From positions 1 through 39,417 of the forward strand of contig JAFMCA010000021.1 in the NCBI GenBank assembly GCA_017858055.1: DNA of 39,417 nucleotides, written 5' to 3'. The position numbers and the translations under genes were made by a program. The notes below the pieces were generated by a model, which saw only the letters and a program-made list of their open reading frames with translations, ran no database searches and was not told the origin of the DNA. Position 1 is the first letter of the stretch; each line of letters starts with the position of its first letter. This document shows, one piece after another, positions 6,967 through 14,434 of the stretch. The stretch comes from Flavobacteriaceae bacterium (lineage in GTDB: Bacteria > Bacteroidota > Bacteroidia > Flavobacteriales > Flavobacteriaceae).

Positions 6967-8352
6967 ATGGATGCTTTTTTGACATTTATCGGTCGTTTTC
7001 ATCCGTTGATTGTCCATCTTCCAATTGGATTTATCGTTTTAGGAGTATTGATGGAGGGGAATCGTAAAAAATTCAAATTTACTGATGGCGTTTTGCAATT
7101 CGTCCTATTTTGGATTATTGTTAGTGGACTTTTTTCTCTGGTGACCGGTTATTTTCAATATACTCAAGAGGGTCATTTATGGGAATCCATCAGTGCTCAT
7201 TTATTTGTGGGGTGTATAACAGTACTCCTCGCTATTGCATTTTATGTCTATTTAAATGGGAACAAACGTCTTGCCTCCATTCCTAGACCATTTTTTTCAA
7301 TCGCCTTACTTTTAAGTATTGTAATTACTGGACATCTCGGAGGAAACATTACGCACGGTGAAGCCCATTTAACGGAACCTTTGGAAGTTATGACCGCTCC
7401 AATTTTTGGAATGGAGGAGAAGGAAGCTGAATTTTTGTTAGATGCAGATACGTATAAAGAGCAGGCCTTATATAGTGCTGTGATAGATCCGATTTTATCT
7501 AAAAAATGCGTGAGTTGTCACAATCCCAAAAAAACCAAAGGAGAATTACAAATGCATCAATACGAAGCACTTGTAAAGGGTGGAAAAAACGGCTCCATTC
7601 TCGATTTTGAAAATTCTGAACAGAGTGAACTTTTTATCCGAATTCATCTGCCTTTGTCTGAGGAAAAACACATGCCTCCCAAAGCAAGAAAACAACTCTC
7701 CAAAGCAGAAATTAATGTTATCAGCAATTGGATTGAACGAGGAGCTCCACAAAAAGAAACTATAGCTGAACTGGGTATATCGTATGATTTGATTGTACCT
7801 TTTATGAAGCAAGTAGAATTAAACCCCTATCCCGATGTTGTATTAGACCCTCCAAACCAAAACGCCATAGCTTCTATCCAGGCGAAAAATATTATTATCG
7901 CACCCGTAAACCGTGCGTCCAACTTTTTAACACTAAGCAGTATAAATAATCCTAATTTTTCAACTCAAGATTTATTGCTTTTGGAGTCTCTTTACGCTCA
8001 TATTGTCGAAATAGATTTGAGTTATAGTGCAGTAGATGATACTGTTTTTGAAACTTTGAGTCAGTTTCCAAACCTTGTACAAATAAAGCTGGATCACACC
8101 CAGGTCACTGGAAAGGGGTTAGCCCTACTTCAACAGCTAAAGCATTTAAAAAAGTTACACCTCGTAGACACTAACTTGGAGGCTTCTGCGTTGAATACCC
8201 TTCTTGACTTCCCAATCCTCGAACAGGTTTATATTTTTCAATCCACAAGAGATTTAACTAAAGAAATTGAGTTGCCAATTGAATCGTTGTCCCTCTTTGA
8301 ATTTGGGAACTATTCTCTACCAGAATTACCCTCCGATCAAATAGTCTATTGA
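6967..8352 (+). CDS. Membrane cytochrome (DUF2231-like, PSCyt1) with LRR tail
   Basis: A 461-residue three-part protein. The first ~125 residues hold about four membrane segments beginning with FHPLIVHLPIGF, as in DUF2231-type membrane domains. A planctomycete-cytochrome-like domain follows with CVSCH at residues 181-185 and the downstream segment EEKHMPPKARKQLS, whose Met could be the distal heme ligand. Residues ~325-445 form short leucine-rich repeats (for example LVQIKLDHTQVTGKGLALL). It is the last gene of the operon. The layout suggests an inner-membrane anchored heme protein whose repeat domain binds a partner in the periplasm; electron transfer with the 920-residue lipoprotein is a reasonable guess. 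Confidence 0.8.
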   Translation: MDAFLTFIGRFHPLIVHLPIGFIVLGVLMEGNRKKFKFTDGVLQFVLFWIIVSGLFSLVTGYFQYTQEGHLWESISAHLFVGCITVLLAIAFYVYLNGNKRLASIPRPFFSIALLLSIVITGHLGGNITHGEAHLTEPLEVMTAPIFGMEEKEAEFLLDADTYKEQALYSAVIDPILSKKCVSCHNPKKTKGELQMHQYEALVKGGKNGSILDFENSEQSELFIRIHLPLSEEKHMPPKARKQLSKAEINVISNWIERGAPQKETIAELGISYDLIVPFMKQVELNPYPDVVLDPPNQNAIASIQAKNIIIAPVNRASNFLTLSSINNPNFSTQDLLLLESLYAHIVEIDLSYSAVDDTVFETLSQFPNLVQIKLDHTQVTGKGLALLQQLKHLKKLHLVDTNLEASALNTLLDFPILEQVYIFQSTRDLTKEIELPIESLSLFEFGNYSLPELPSDQIVY

Positions 8353-8424
8353 TTTTCAGGAATTAAGTAGTTCCCACTTCCTTTTTTGAATAATTGAATA
8401 TCTTTATATTCTATTCAGTTGCTC

Positions 8425-9438
8425 ATGACACACGAAATTAAAAACCTGATGGAACACATTTGGGAAGCACAGCAGCAAAACATAAAATCTGTTTTGGCCA
8501 CCGTAGTTGCTTTAGAGGGTTCGTCCTATCGCAGACCGGGTGTCCGAATGTTAATTCAAGACAACGGAACCACCTTTGGAGCCGTCAGTGGAGGTTGTGT
8601 AGAAAAAGAAGTCCAAAGACAAGCCCAATCGGTTTTGGAGTCAGGTGTTCCAAAAGTCATGACCTATGACGGTCGATTTAGACTTGGTTGTGAGGGAATT
8701 ATTTTTATTCTGTTGGAACCCGTGAAATTAACCAAGGAATTGAAAAATCAATTTGATTCAGTTTTTAATGATCGAATCGTTTTTGAAAGTGTATCCTATT
8801 ATTCGAAAGAGGAAGGAACAAATCTTGCTTACGGGACACAATTTATACTATCAGGAAATCGCATCTCATTAAGAGAACCTTTGGATTCTTCTTCTGAAAA
8901 ACTTTTGTGTTTTAAGCAATCATTTCAACCCTTATTTCAGCTTTATCTCTTTGGTGCGGAACACGACACAGTCAGTTTGTGTAAAGCGGCTTCTGAATTA
9001 GGATGGCAAGTTACCGTCATTGCAGCGCCTGATGAAGCAAAAACGAAAGAGCATTTTGTAGGTTCATCTCAGTTTATCACACCAACATTTGAATCCCTAG
9101 AGACTCGTGGAATCGATTCACAAACTGCAGTCATGTTGATGACCCACAGCTTTACTAAGGATGTTCAATATTTACTTGCCCTTGCTCATACCCAACCGGC
9201 ATATTTTGGAATATTAGGACCGAAACATCGAAGAGAACGAATCTTGGAAAAAGTTTTGGATTTTAATTCGGAGCTCTCTATTGAGTTTTTAGAAAATATT
9301 CATGGACCAGCAGGAATCAATATTGGTGCAGAAAGTGCTCAGGAAATTGCGGTATCGATATTAGCTGAAATTCTCAGTGTTCTTCGAAAGCAAAAACCAA
9401 TTCAATTAAAAGAAAAAAAAGGGAGCATTCATGAGTAG
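8425..9438 (+). CDS. xdhC: XdhC/CoxI family Mo-hydroxylase maturation factor
   Basis: A 337-residue XdhC-family protein, which in characterised systems binds molybdopterin cofactor, promotes its sulfuration and delivers it to xanthine-dehydrogenase-family enzymes. The N-terminal XdhC/CoxI domain carries ATVVALEGSSYRRPG and GAVSGGCVEKEV; the C-terminal Rossmann-like domain begins at LYLFGAEHDT and ends with GPAGINIGAESAQEIAVSI. The ATG at 8425 is preferred over an in-frame TTG two codons earlier, because MTHEIKN fits the family start. It overlaps mocA by 8 bases. The client is presumably the IorAB-type enzyme at 15701-18416. Confidence 0.92.
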   Translation: MTHEIKNLMEHIWEAQQQNIKSVLATVVALEGSSYRRPGVRMLIQDNGTTFGAVSGGCVEKEVQRQAQSVLESGVPKVMTYDGRFRLGCEGIIFILLEPVKLTKELKNQFDSVFNDRIVFESVSYYSKEEGTNLAYGTQFILSGNRISLREPLDSSSEKLLCFKQSFQPLFQLYLFGAEHDTVSLCKAASELGWQVTVIAAPDEAKTKEHFVGSSQFITPTFESLETRGIDSQTAVMLMTHSFTKDVQYLLALAHTQPAYFGILGPKHRRERILEKVLDFNSELSIEFLENIHGPAGINIGAESAQEIAVSILAEILSVLRKQKPIQLKEKKGSIHE

Positions 9439-10033
9439 GATTTGCCATGTGCTTTTGGCAGCAGGAAAATCGAAAAGAATGGGTACACCAAAGCAACTTT
9501 TGCCTTGGGGAGCCAAGACTTTAATAGAATTTCAGATTGAGAGGATACTCCCTACAACAGAACAACTTTTTATCATAACGGGTGCATTCGCCGATCAAAT
9601 CGAACCTCTTCTGAAAGGATATAGCCTTGAGGTCCTCCGATGTGAAGACTGGGAAAATGGAATGGGAGATTCTTTAGGGTTCGGTATCCGAACGGTGCTC
9701 AAAATGGATGCCTCTCTAGACGGGGTATTGATTTCTTTGATAGACCAACCCTTAGTGACAAGTGAGCATTATTATAATATGAGAGCGCTTTTCCAAAAAG
9801 GACAAAAACAAATTATTGCATCTGAATCGGATTTTGGATGGAGTGGAGCTCCAGTGCTATTTGATGCTCATTATTTTGGTGCCCTACAAAAATTAAATGG
9901 AGAAGAAGGGGCTAAAAAAATTATAAAAAAAAATTCACAGCAAATCATCTATTTGAATGGAGGCAGCAGTTTAGTGGATATGGATACTCCTGAAGTCTAT
10001 CGCGAATTACTTAAGGAATTTAACCCCCAATAG
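9431..10033 (+). CDS. mocA: Molybdenum cofactor cytidylyltransferase (MocA-like)
   Basis: A 200-residue nucleotidyltransferase of the MobA/MocA group. The signature LLAAGKSKRMGTPKQLLPW near the N-terminus binds the nucleotide, and LISLIDQPLVT contains the metal-binding Asp. Pairing with xdhC (8-base overlap) and the presence of a xanthine-dehydrogenase-type enzyme point to MocA, which transfers CMP to Mo-molybdopterin to give the cytidine dinucleotide cofactor, rather than MobA, which makes the guanine form. Its 3' end overlaps the convergent moaA gene by 14 bases. The MocA versus MobA choice rests on context, since specificity residues were not compared. Confidence 0.85.
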   Translation: MSRICHVLLAAGKSKRMGTPKQLLPWGAKTLIEFQIERILPTTEQLFIITGAFADQIEPLLKGYSLEVLRCEDWENGMGDSLGFGIRTVLKMDASLDGVLISLIDQPLVTSEHYYNMRALFQKGQKQIIASESDFGWSGAPVLFDAHYFGALQKLNGEEGAKKIIKKNSQQIIYLNGGSSLVDMDTPEVYRELLKEFNPQ

Positions 10034-11027
10034 TAATCATACTTCGATTTTGTTCGTGTTGTTTTGGATCCTCAAAACTTTCGGGTCCGTCCAAACCCGA
10101 ACGGACTGCAAATTTACTTGAAATGCTCTGCCGGATAATTGGCTCAATATCTTGATTGCTTCTTAACGCAGAGAGTAAATCATTTTCTTTCTTTGAAAAC
10201 AAACAGTTTTTTAATTGACCATTTGCTGTCAATCGAATACGATTGCATTGATCACAAAAAGGATGAGTTACGGTACTAATAATTGCAAAAGTGCCTTGAT
10301 GCCCTTTTATGGTATAATTCTTAGAGGTGTCATTTGGAGCATCTTGAAGTCGTATAATTTGATCATTGCTGTACTTCCCTTGAATTTGCTCCATGATTTC
10401 CTGATAGGAAACGGTTTTTTCTCTCTTCCATTGATTTCCGTCAAAAGGCATGAATTCAATAAAACGAAAGACGATTGGATGGGTTTTGGTAAACGCAATA
10501 AAATCAAGAATTTCATCATCGTTGATTCCTCGCATGAGAACAGCATTGATTTTCACCAAGAACCCTTCATCAATCAGTTTTAAAATATTTTGATAAACTC
10601 GATCAAAATAATCTCGGAAAGTGATGGTATGAAAGCGTTCCGCACTCAGGGTATCAAGGCTGATATTGATGGTTTTCACCCCTGATTTTTTCAGTAAGTC
10701 AATATGCCGATCGATGGATACGGCATTACTCGTAATCGATAATTCTACGTTAAGAGTGGATAGTAATTCCAGAATTTGAGGAAAATCTTTTCGAACCAGC
10801 GGTTCCCCACCAGTAAGTCTGATTTTATCTACACCAAATTTTACAAAAGTCTTCGCAATGGAATAAATTTCTTCAGCGTTCATTAAATGAGATGCAGGAC
10901 TCAGTTTAACTCCATCTACTGGCATACAATACGAGCATCGTAAATTACATCTTTCAGTAAGTGAAATTCGGAGGTAATTGTGATGCCTTCCGAAAGTGTC
11001 CGTTAAAGGAGAAGGAGTTTGGTTCAT
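10020..11027 (-). CDS. moaA: GTP 3',8-cyclase MoaA
   Basis: A 335-residue radical SAM enzyme for the first step of molybdopterin synthesis, converting GTP to 3',8-cyclo-7,8-dihydro-GTP. The N-terminal radical SAM cluster Cys27-x3-Cys31-x2-Cys34 is in TERCNLRCSYC. The second cluster motif lies near the C-terminus in FCDQCNRIRLTANG followed by LKNC. The protein ends in the Gly-Gly tail typical of MoaA (MITIGG). It is the last gene of the minus-strand Moco operon, overlaps moaCB by 4 bases, and overlaps convergent mocA by 14 bases. All key residues look present. Confidence 0.97.
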   Translation of the reverse strand: MNQTPSPLTDTFGRHHNYLRISLTERCNLRCSYCMPVDGVKLSPASHLMNAEEIYSIAKTFVKFGVDKIRLTGGEPLVRKDFPQILELLSTLNVELSITSNAVSIDRHIDLLKKSGVKTINISLDTLSAERFHTITFRDYFDRVYQNILKLIDEGFLVKINAVLMRGINDDEILDFIAFTKTHPIVFRFIEFMPFDGNQWKREKTVSYQEIMEQIQGKYSNDQIIRLQDAPNDTSKNYTIKGHQGTFAIISTVTHPFCDQCNRIRLTANGQLKNCLFSKKENDLLSALRSNQDIEPIIRQSISSKFAVRSGLDGPESFEDPKQHEQNRSMITIGG

Positions 11028-11935
11028 AATTCGTGTTTAGCTCCTTTAATAATGTCAAATAAATGGAAGGCTTCAGGAAAAACAGCATGAAGCGACTCCA
11101 AAGCTCCTTGAGTTGAACCCGGGAGTGCAATGACCAAACTCTTCCCGATTAGGCCAGCAACACTTCGAGAAAGACTTGCATAGGGAGTTCTATCTTGACC
11201 ATATTTTCGTATGGCTTCTTCGATCCCTGGGATGCGTTTTTCCAATAAAGGTTCTAAAGCATCTGGAGTTTGATCTCTTGGTGAAAGACCTGTTCCGCCA
11301 ACAAAAAGGATTACTGAGGTTTGGGCTGCAATTTGTTTCTCGAGTTGCGATTGAATCTGGTCAATATCGTCTGAAATGACTTGATAGTCGACTACATTGA
11401 TGTCCCAGTTTTCCATTAGTTTGATTACTTCTTTCCCTGCTTTATCTTCTTTTTCCTTTTTAGACGCAGTGTCAGAACAGACAATCACAGCACTAGTTAT
11501 ATTTGTGTTGAGTCTATGTCGATCCGTTTTTCCTCCTTTTTTGGAAACGAGTCTGATATTCGAAATTTCTACGCCTTTGTCTATGGGCTTCAGCATGTCG
11601 TACATATTTAAAGCCACTATACTTGCCCCATGCATAGCCTCTACTTCAACGCCTGTTTTATAGATTGTTTTAAGGGAGCACGAAATTTTAATTTGTAAAC
11701 CATGGATTTCAAAATTAAAACCAGCGTATTCAATGGGCAACGGGTGGCAATCGGGCAAAATTTCGGGTGTTTTTTTAACACCTAGTAATCCAGCAGCACG
11801 ACTCATCTCAAATACATCCCCTTTGGGAACAGTTTTATTTTGTATTGCCTGAATGGTTTCTTTTTTACTTACGGTGAGTAGTGCTTCAGCAGTTGCAATT
11901 CTCAGCGTATTTTTTTTATGTGTAATATCAACCAT
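11024..11935 (-). CDS. moaCB: Bifunctional MoaC / MoaB(MogA) fusion
   Basis: A 303-residue fusion. Residues 1-~145 are MoaC, cyclic pyranopterin monophosphate synthase, with GDVFEMSRAAGLLGVKKT, LPDCHPLPI and VEAMHGASIVALNMYDMLK. Residues ~150-303 are a MoaB/MogA molybdopterin adenylyltransferase domain, with TSAVIVCSDTASKKEKED, GGTGLSPRDQTPDAL and LVIALPGSTQGALE. The fusion thus supplies the second step of pterin synthesis and the adenylylation that precedes molybdate insertion by MoeA. It overlaps moaA by 4 bases and sits 3 bases after moaE. This arrangement is known in Bacteroidota. The MoaC part has HGAS where many homologues have TAVS. Confidence 0.95.
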   Translation of the reverse strand: MVDITHKKNTLRIATAEALLTVSKKETIQAIQNKTVPKGDVFEMSRAAGLLGVKKTPEILPDCHPLPIEYAGFNFEIHGLQIKISCSLKTIYKTGVEVEAMHGASIVALNMYDMLKPIDKGVEISNIRLVSKKGGKTDRHRLNTNITSAVIVCSDTASKKEKEDKAGKEVIKLMENWDINVVDYQVISDDIDQIQSQLEKQIAAQTSVILFVGGTGLSPRDQTPDALEPLLEKRIPGIEEAIRKYGQDRTPYASLSRSVAGLIGKSLVIALPGSTQGALESLHAVFPEAFHLFDIIKGAKHEL

Positions 11936-11938
11936 AAC

Positions 11939-12379
11939 TTATTGATTTACTTTCCATTGGTGAGATTGATCCTCAAAAATTTCTTTTCCAAAAACAGGAA
12001 CTTTTGCCTTGATTTCATTTACGATTGCCGTCAGGCTTTCAAAAACAGGCTTACGGTGTGCACTCGAAACAAAAACAAAAAAACAAACTTCACCTGATTT
12101 TACGGTACCAAGGCTGTGATAGATATGCATACAACTCAAGTCGAATTTAGAAAAGGCAGCCTCCCTAATTTCATGACAAACTTGATTGGCAATTTCAGTT
12201 TGTGCGCTATAGTCTATAGCATGGACTGTTTTTCCTTCAATTTGATCTGCTCGTACTTGTCCTAAAAAAATAGCGTGAGCTCCAATATTTGTTTTGGATT
12301 GATGATGAGCTATAGACGTTGCAATTTTAGTTGGAGATATTGCTCCTTCTACAAATATATTTTTAATGTTTTCTTTCAT
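11939..12379 (-). CDS. moaE: Molybdopterin synthase catalytic subunit MoaE
   Basis: A 146-residue MoaE, the large subunit of molybdopterin synthase, which moves sulfur from MoaD thiocarboxylate into cyclic pyranopterin monophosphate. Visible hallmarks are GAHAIFLGQVRAD near the N-terminus, IYHSLGTVKSGE, SSAHRKPVFES, and the lysine-bearing VPVFGKEIFED near the C-terminus. Length is normal. It abuts the moeB-like gene upstream with no spacer and precedes moaCB by 3 bases, within a single packed operon. Confidence 0.95.
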   Translation of the reverse strand: MKENIKNIFVEGAISPTKIATSIAHHQSKTNIGAHAIFLGQVRADQIEGKTVHAIDYSAQTEIANQVCHEIREAAFSKFDLSCMHIYHSLGTVKSGEVCFFVFVSSAHRKPVFESLTAIVNEIKAKVPVFGKEIFEDQSHQWKVNQ

Positions 12380-13453
12380 CTAATCTTTATTTTTTTCAGC
12401 CCATATTGAAAGTTCTGCTGCTCCTTCTTTCAGGCTAAAACAGTTTTGAATCCCCAACTCTCTTAATTTTTGCACAAAGAGTTTACCTCTTAAACCCGTT
12501 TGACAAAAAACGATAATTTGTTCCTCAGAGTTGTGAAAAGGTTCCAGAGAAAGTTGTTGACTCAAAGGAAATTCCTTTACATTCAAATGAGCAATTCGAG
12601 GTGATTCCTCTTTTTCTCGAACATCGATCCACAGTATCTTTTTCTTTGATGAGAGCTGGTCTAAAGATAATTCAAAATCTACGAAGCAATCTTGATTTTC
12701 TATTGGAATTACTTTTTGCTGCTTTTTTATTGCGTCGATTTCAACACTATTTTTTGGGAAATTAAATGTGGTGTGGTTGTGATTGAGAAGATTTACACAA
12801 AGAAGTTTTCCGCTGAGAATATCGCCAATTTCTAAAATAATTTTTAAAGCCTCTGTGGCTTGATAGATTCCAATGATCCCTGGGACGACCCCCAGTACAC
12901 CAATTTCACTGCAATTGGGGATGGCTCCCATTTTTGGAGGAGACGGAAATAAACACCTGTAACTAGGACCATTTTTATAATTAAATACGGTTACTTGCCC
13001 TTCAAACTTATACAATGCACCATATACCATGACCTTGTCGAGTAAGAGACATTGATCGCTAATTAAATAACGCGTATAGAAATTATCCGTACCATCGATT
13101 ACAAGATCAAATTTGGCAATTTGTTCTTCTGAATTTTCATGGGTTAAAGCAAAGGGGTAGTCGATGATTTCAACCTCAGAGTTGATTTTGCTTAAAAAAG
13201 CTTTTGCACAAGTGGCTTTGTTTTTACCGAGATCATTTTCTGTAAATAGAATTTGTCGTTGTAAGTTGGAGGGGGAAACGACATCAGGATCCATAATTCC
13301 CAAGAGACCTACTCCAGCGGCAGTAAGGTACTGAAGTGCTGGACATCCTAAACCTCCTGCGCCTACCACAAGTACACTTGACTTTCTGATTTTCTCTTGA
13401 CCGGAGGGTCCTACTTCATTGAGCTGAAGATGTCTTTGATATCGATTTTCCAT
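12380..13453 (-). CDS. moeB: MoeB/ThiF-type E1 adenylyltransferase with rhodanese domain
   Basis: A 357-residue protein joining a ThiF/MoeB adenylyltransferase (residues 1-~240, with VVGAGGLGCPALQYL and DGTDNFYTRYLI) to a C-terminal rhodanese-like domain (about 265-357, active-site loop FCQTGLRGK). It should adenylate the MoaD C-terminus and, through the rhodanese cysteine, assist thiocarboxylate formation. The conserved Cys of the adenylyltransferase is seen in PNCSEIGV. Three of the four structural zinc cysteines are absent: the first CxxC is SYRC and the second pair is gone. It lies 2 bases after moaD. ThiS or another ubiquitin-like partner is possible, but the context indicates MoaD. Confidence 0.92.
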   Translation of the reverse strand: MENRYQRHLQLNEVGPSGQEKIRKSSVLVVGAGGLGCPALQYLTAAGVGLLGIMDPDVVSPSNLQRQILFTENDLGKNKATCAKAFLSKINSEVEIIDYPFALTHENSEEQIAKFDLVIDGTDNFYTRYLISDQCLLLDKVMVYGALYKFEGQVTVFNYKNGPSYRCLFPSPPKMGAIPNCSEIGVLGVVPGIIGIYQATEALKIILEIGDILSGKLLCVNLLNHNHTTFNFPKNSVEIDAIKKQQKVIPIENQDCFVDFELSLDQLSSKKKILWIDVREKEESPRIAHLNVKEFPLSQQLSLEPFHNSEEQIIVFCQTGLRGKLFVQKLRELGIQNCFSLKEGAAELSIWAEKNKD

Positions 13454-13455
13454 AC

Positions 13456-13689
13456 TTAACCACCTGAAAAGGGAGGTAATAAATCTATGAGAGTTCCATT
13501 GACCTCACTGGAATCAATATCAATAGTATTGTCTTGGGCAATTTTAAAATGAATCTTTTCCAACCCTGGATAACAACGGATTAGGTGTGCTCTTAGGTTT
13601 CCAATAGTTCCAAATACTCCAGTTAGAGACTCTTCTTTTTTTCCTGTAATTTCTTGCAATTGTCCGAAATAGCGCACTCTAAGTCCCAT
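13456..13689 (-). CDS. moaD: Molybdopterin synthase sulfur carrier MoaD
   Basis: A 77-residue ubiquitin-fold sulfur carrier. The C-terminus ends in PPFSGG, the diglycine that is adenylated and converted to thiocarboxylate. The start MGLRVRYFGQLQEITGK matches the first beta strand of MoaD. Spacing to the neighbours is 1 and 2 bases, between the TauE/SafE-like gene and moeB, so it is fully embedded in the operon. It pairs with MoaE encoded two genes downstream. Confidence 0.93.
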   Translation of the reverse strand: MGLRVRYFGQLQEITGKKEESLTGVFGTIGNLRAHLIRCYPGLEKIHFKIAQDNTIDIDSSEVNGTLIDLLPPFSGG

Positions 13690-13690
13690 A

Positions 13691-14425
13691 TTAATACAAG
13701 ATAAGTTTAATTCCTGCCGAGGTCAATACTAAGGCTAAAAAATATTCTAACAGTCTGTTGTTCCATCGCTGACTTCCAAAATAACTTCCAAAAAGTCCAC
13801 CCACAAGGGCTAAGGTAACTAGAATAAAAGTATTTGATGTAAAGTTAACACCACTACTCATTTGACCAAGTAACCCTGATAAGGAATTTACCCAAATAAA
13901 CAATGCGGACACCGCAGCAGCTTCCTTCATATTACCCCAATGAAAAAGTAAAATTATTGGAGTGAGAATTATACCCCCGCCTATTCCAATTAGCCCAGAG
14001 AAAAATCCAATCCCCATCCCAATAAACAAGGCAAGAGCGACGGGTATTTTTTTAATTTGTTTAGAGGTATTCTCTTTTTTGAAGAGCATTTTTGCTATGG
14101 CAAAAAATAAAATAAAACCCAGTATTTTTTTGTAGAGCCAAGGATCTAAAGACCACATTCCGCCAATAAAGGCAGTGGGTACCGAACCCAAAGCAAAATA
14201 TAAAAACAGCTTTTTGTTGAAATGACCTGCTTTGTAATATTGAAAAAAGGAAATACCAGCAACAAATAAATTTAGGAGTAATGCCGTTTGCTTCATCAAC
14301 TCAGAAGGAAATGAAAAGACAGCCATAAGCGCCAGGTAGCCACTTGCTCCTCCATGTCCAACACTAGAATACAAAAATGCAATCAATGGAATGAATACAT
14401 AAAACAGAGTTGGTTCAATAAACAT
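13691..14425 (-). CDS. TauE/SafE-family membrane transporter
   Basis: A 244-residue membrane protein of the TauE/SafE (sulfite/organosulfonate exporter-like) family. Hallmarks are FLYSSVGHGGASGYLALMA in the first half and GFFSGLIGIGGGIILTPI at the start of the second half, the two family repeats; about seven to eight membrane segments are apparent. It sits between moeA (9 bases) and moaD (1 base) in the Moco operon. Since no modABC-type molybdate transporter occurs in the window, a role in moving molybdate, sulfite or another anion for cofactor synthesis is conceivable, but the family label alone does not fix the substrate. Confidence 0.88.
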   Translation of the reverse strand: MFIEPTLFYVFIPLIAFLYSSVGHGGASGYLALMAVFSFPSELMKQTALLLNLFVAGISFFQYYKAGHFNKKLFLYFALGSVPTAFIGGMWSLDPWLYKKILGFILFFAIAKMLFKKENTSKQIKKIPVALALFIGMGIGFFSGLIGIGGGIILTPIILLFHWGNMKEAAAVSALFIWVNSLSGLLGQMSSGVNFTSNTFILVTLALVGGLFGSYFGSQRWNNRLLEYFLALVLTSAGIKLILY

Positions 14426-14434
14426 AGCTCCTTT

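Noticed and set aside
8359-8374. GGAATT...AGTTCC hairpin after the membrane cytochrome gene as a terminator
   Set aside because: The stem is 6 bp with a G-T pair, and the T-run starts several bases later, so it is not convincing.
8385-8406. Promoter for xdhC using TTTG at 8385-8388 and TATCTTTA at 8399-8406
   Set aside because: The spacer is only 10 bases, too short for the Bacteroidota promoter, and no alternative -33 element is clear.
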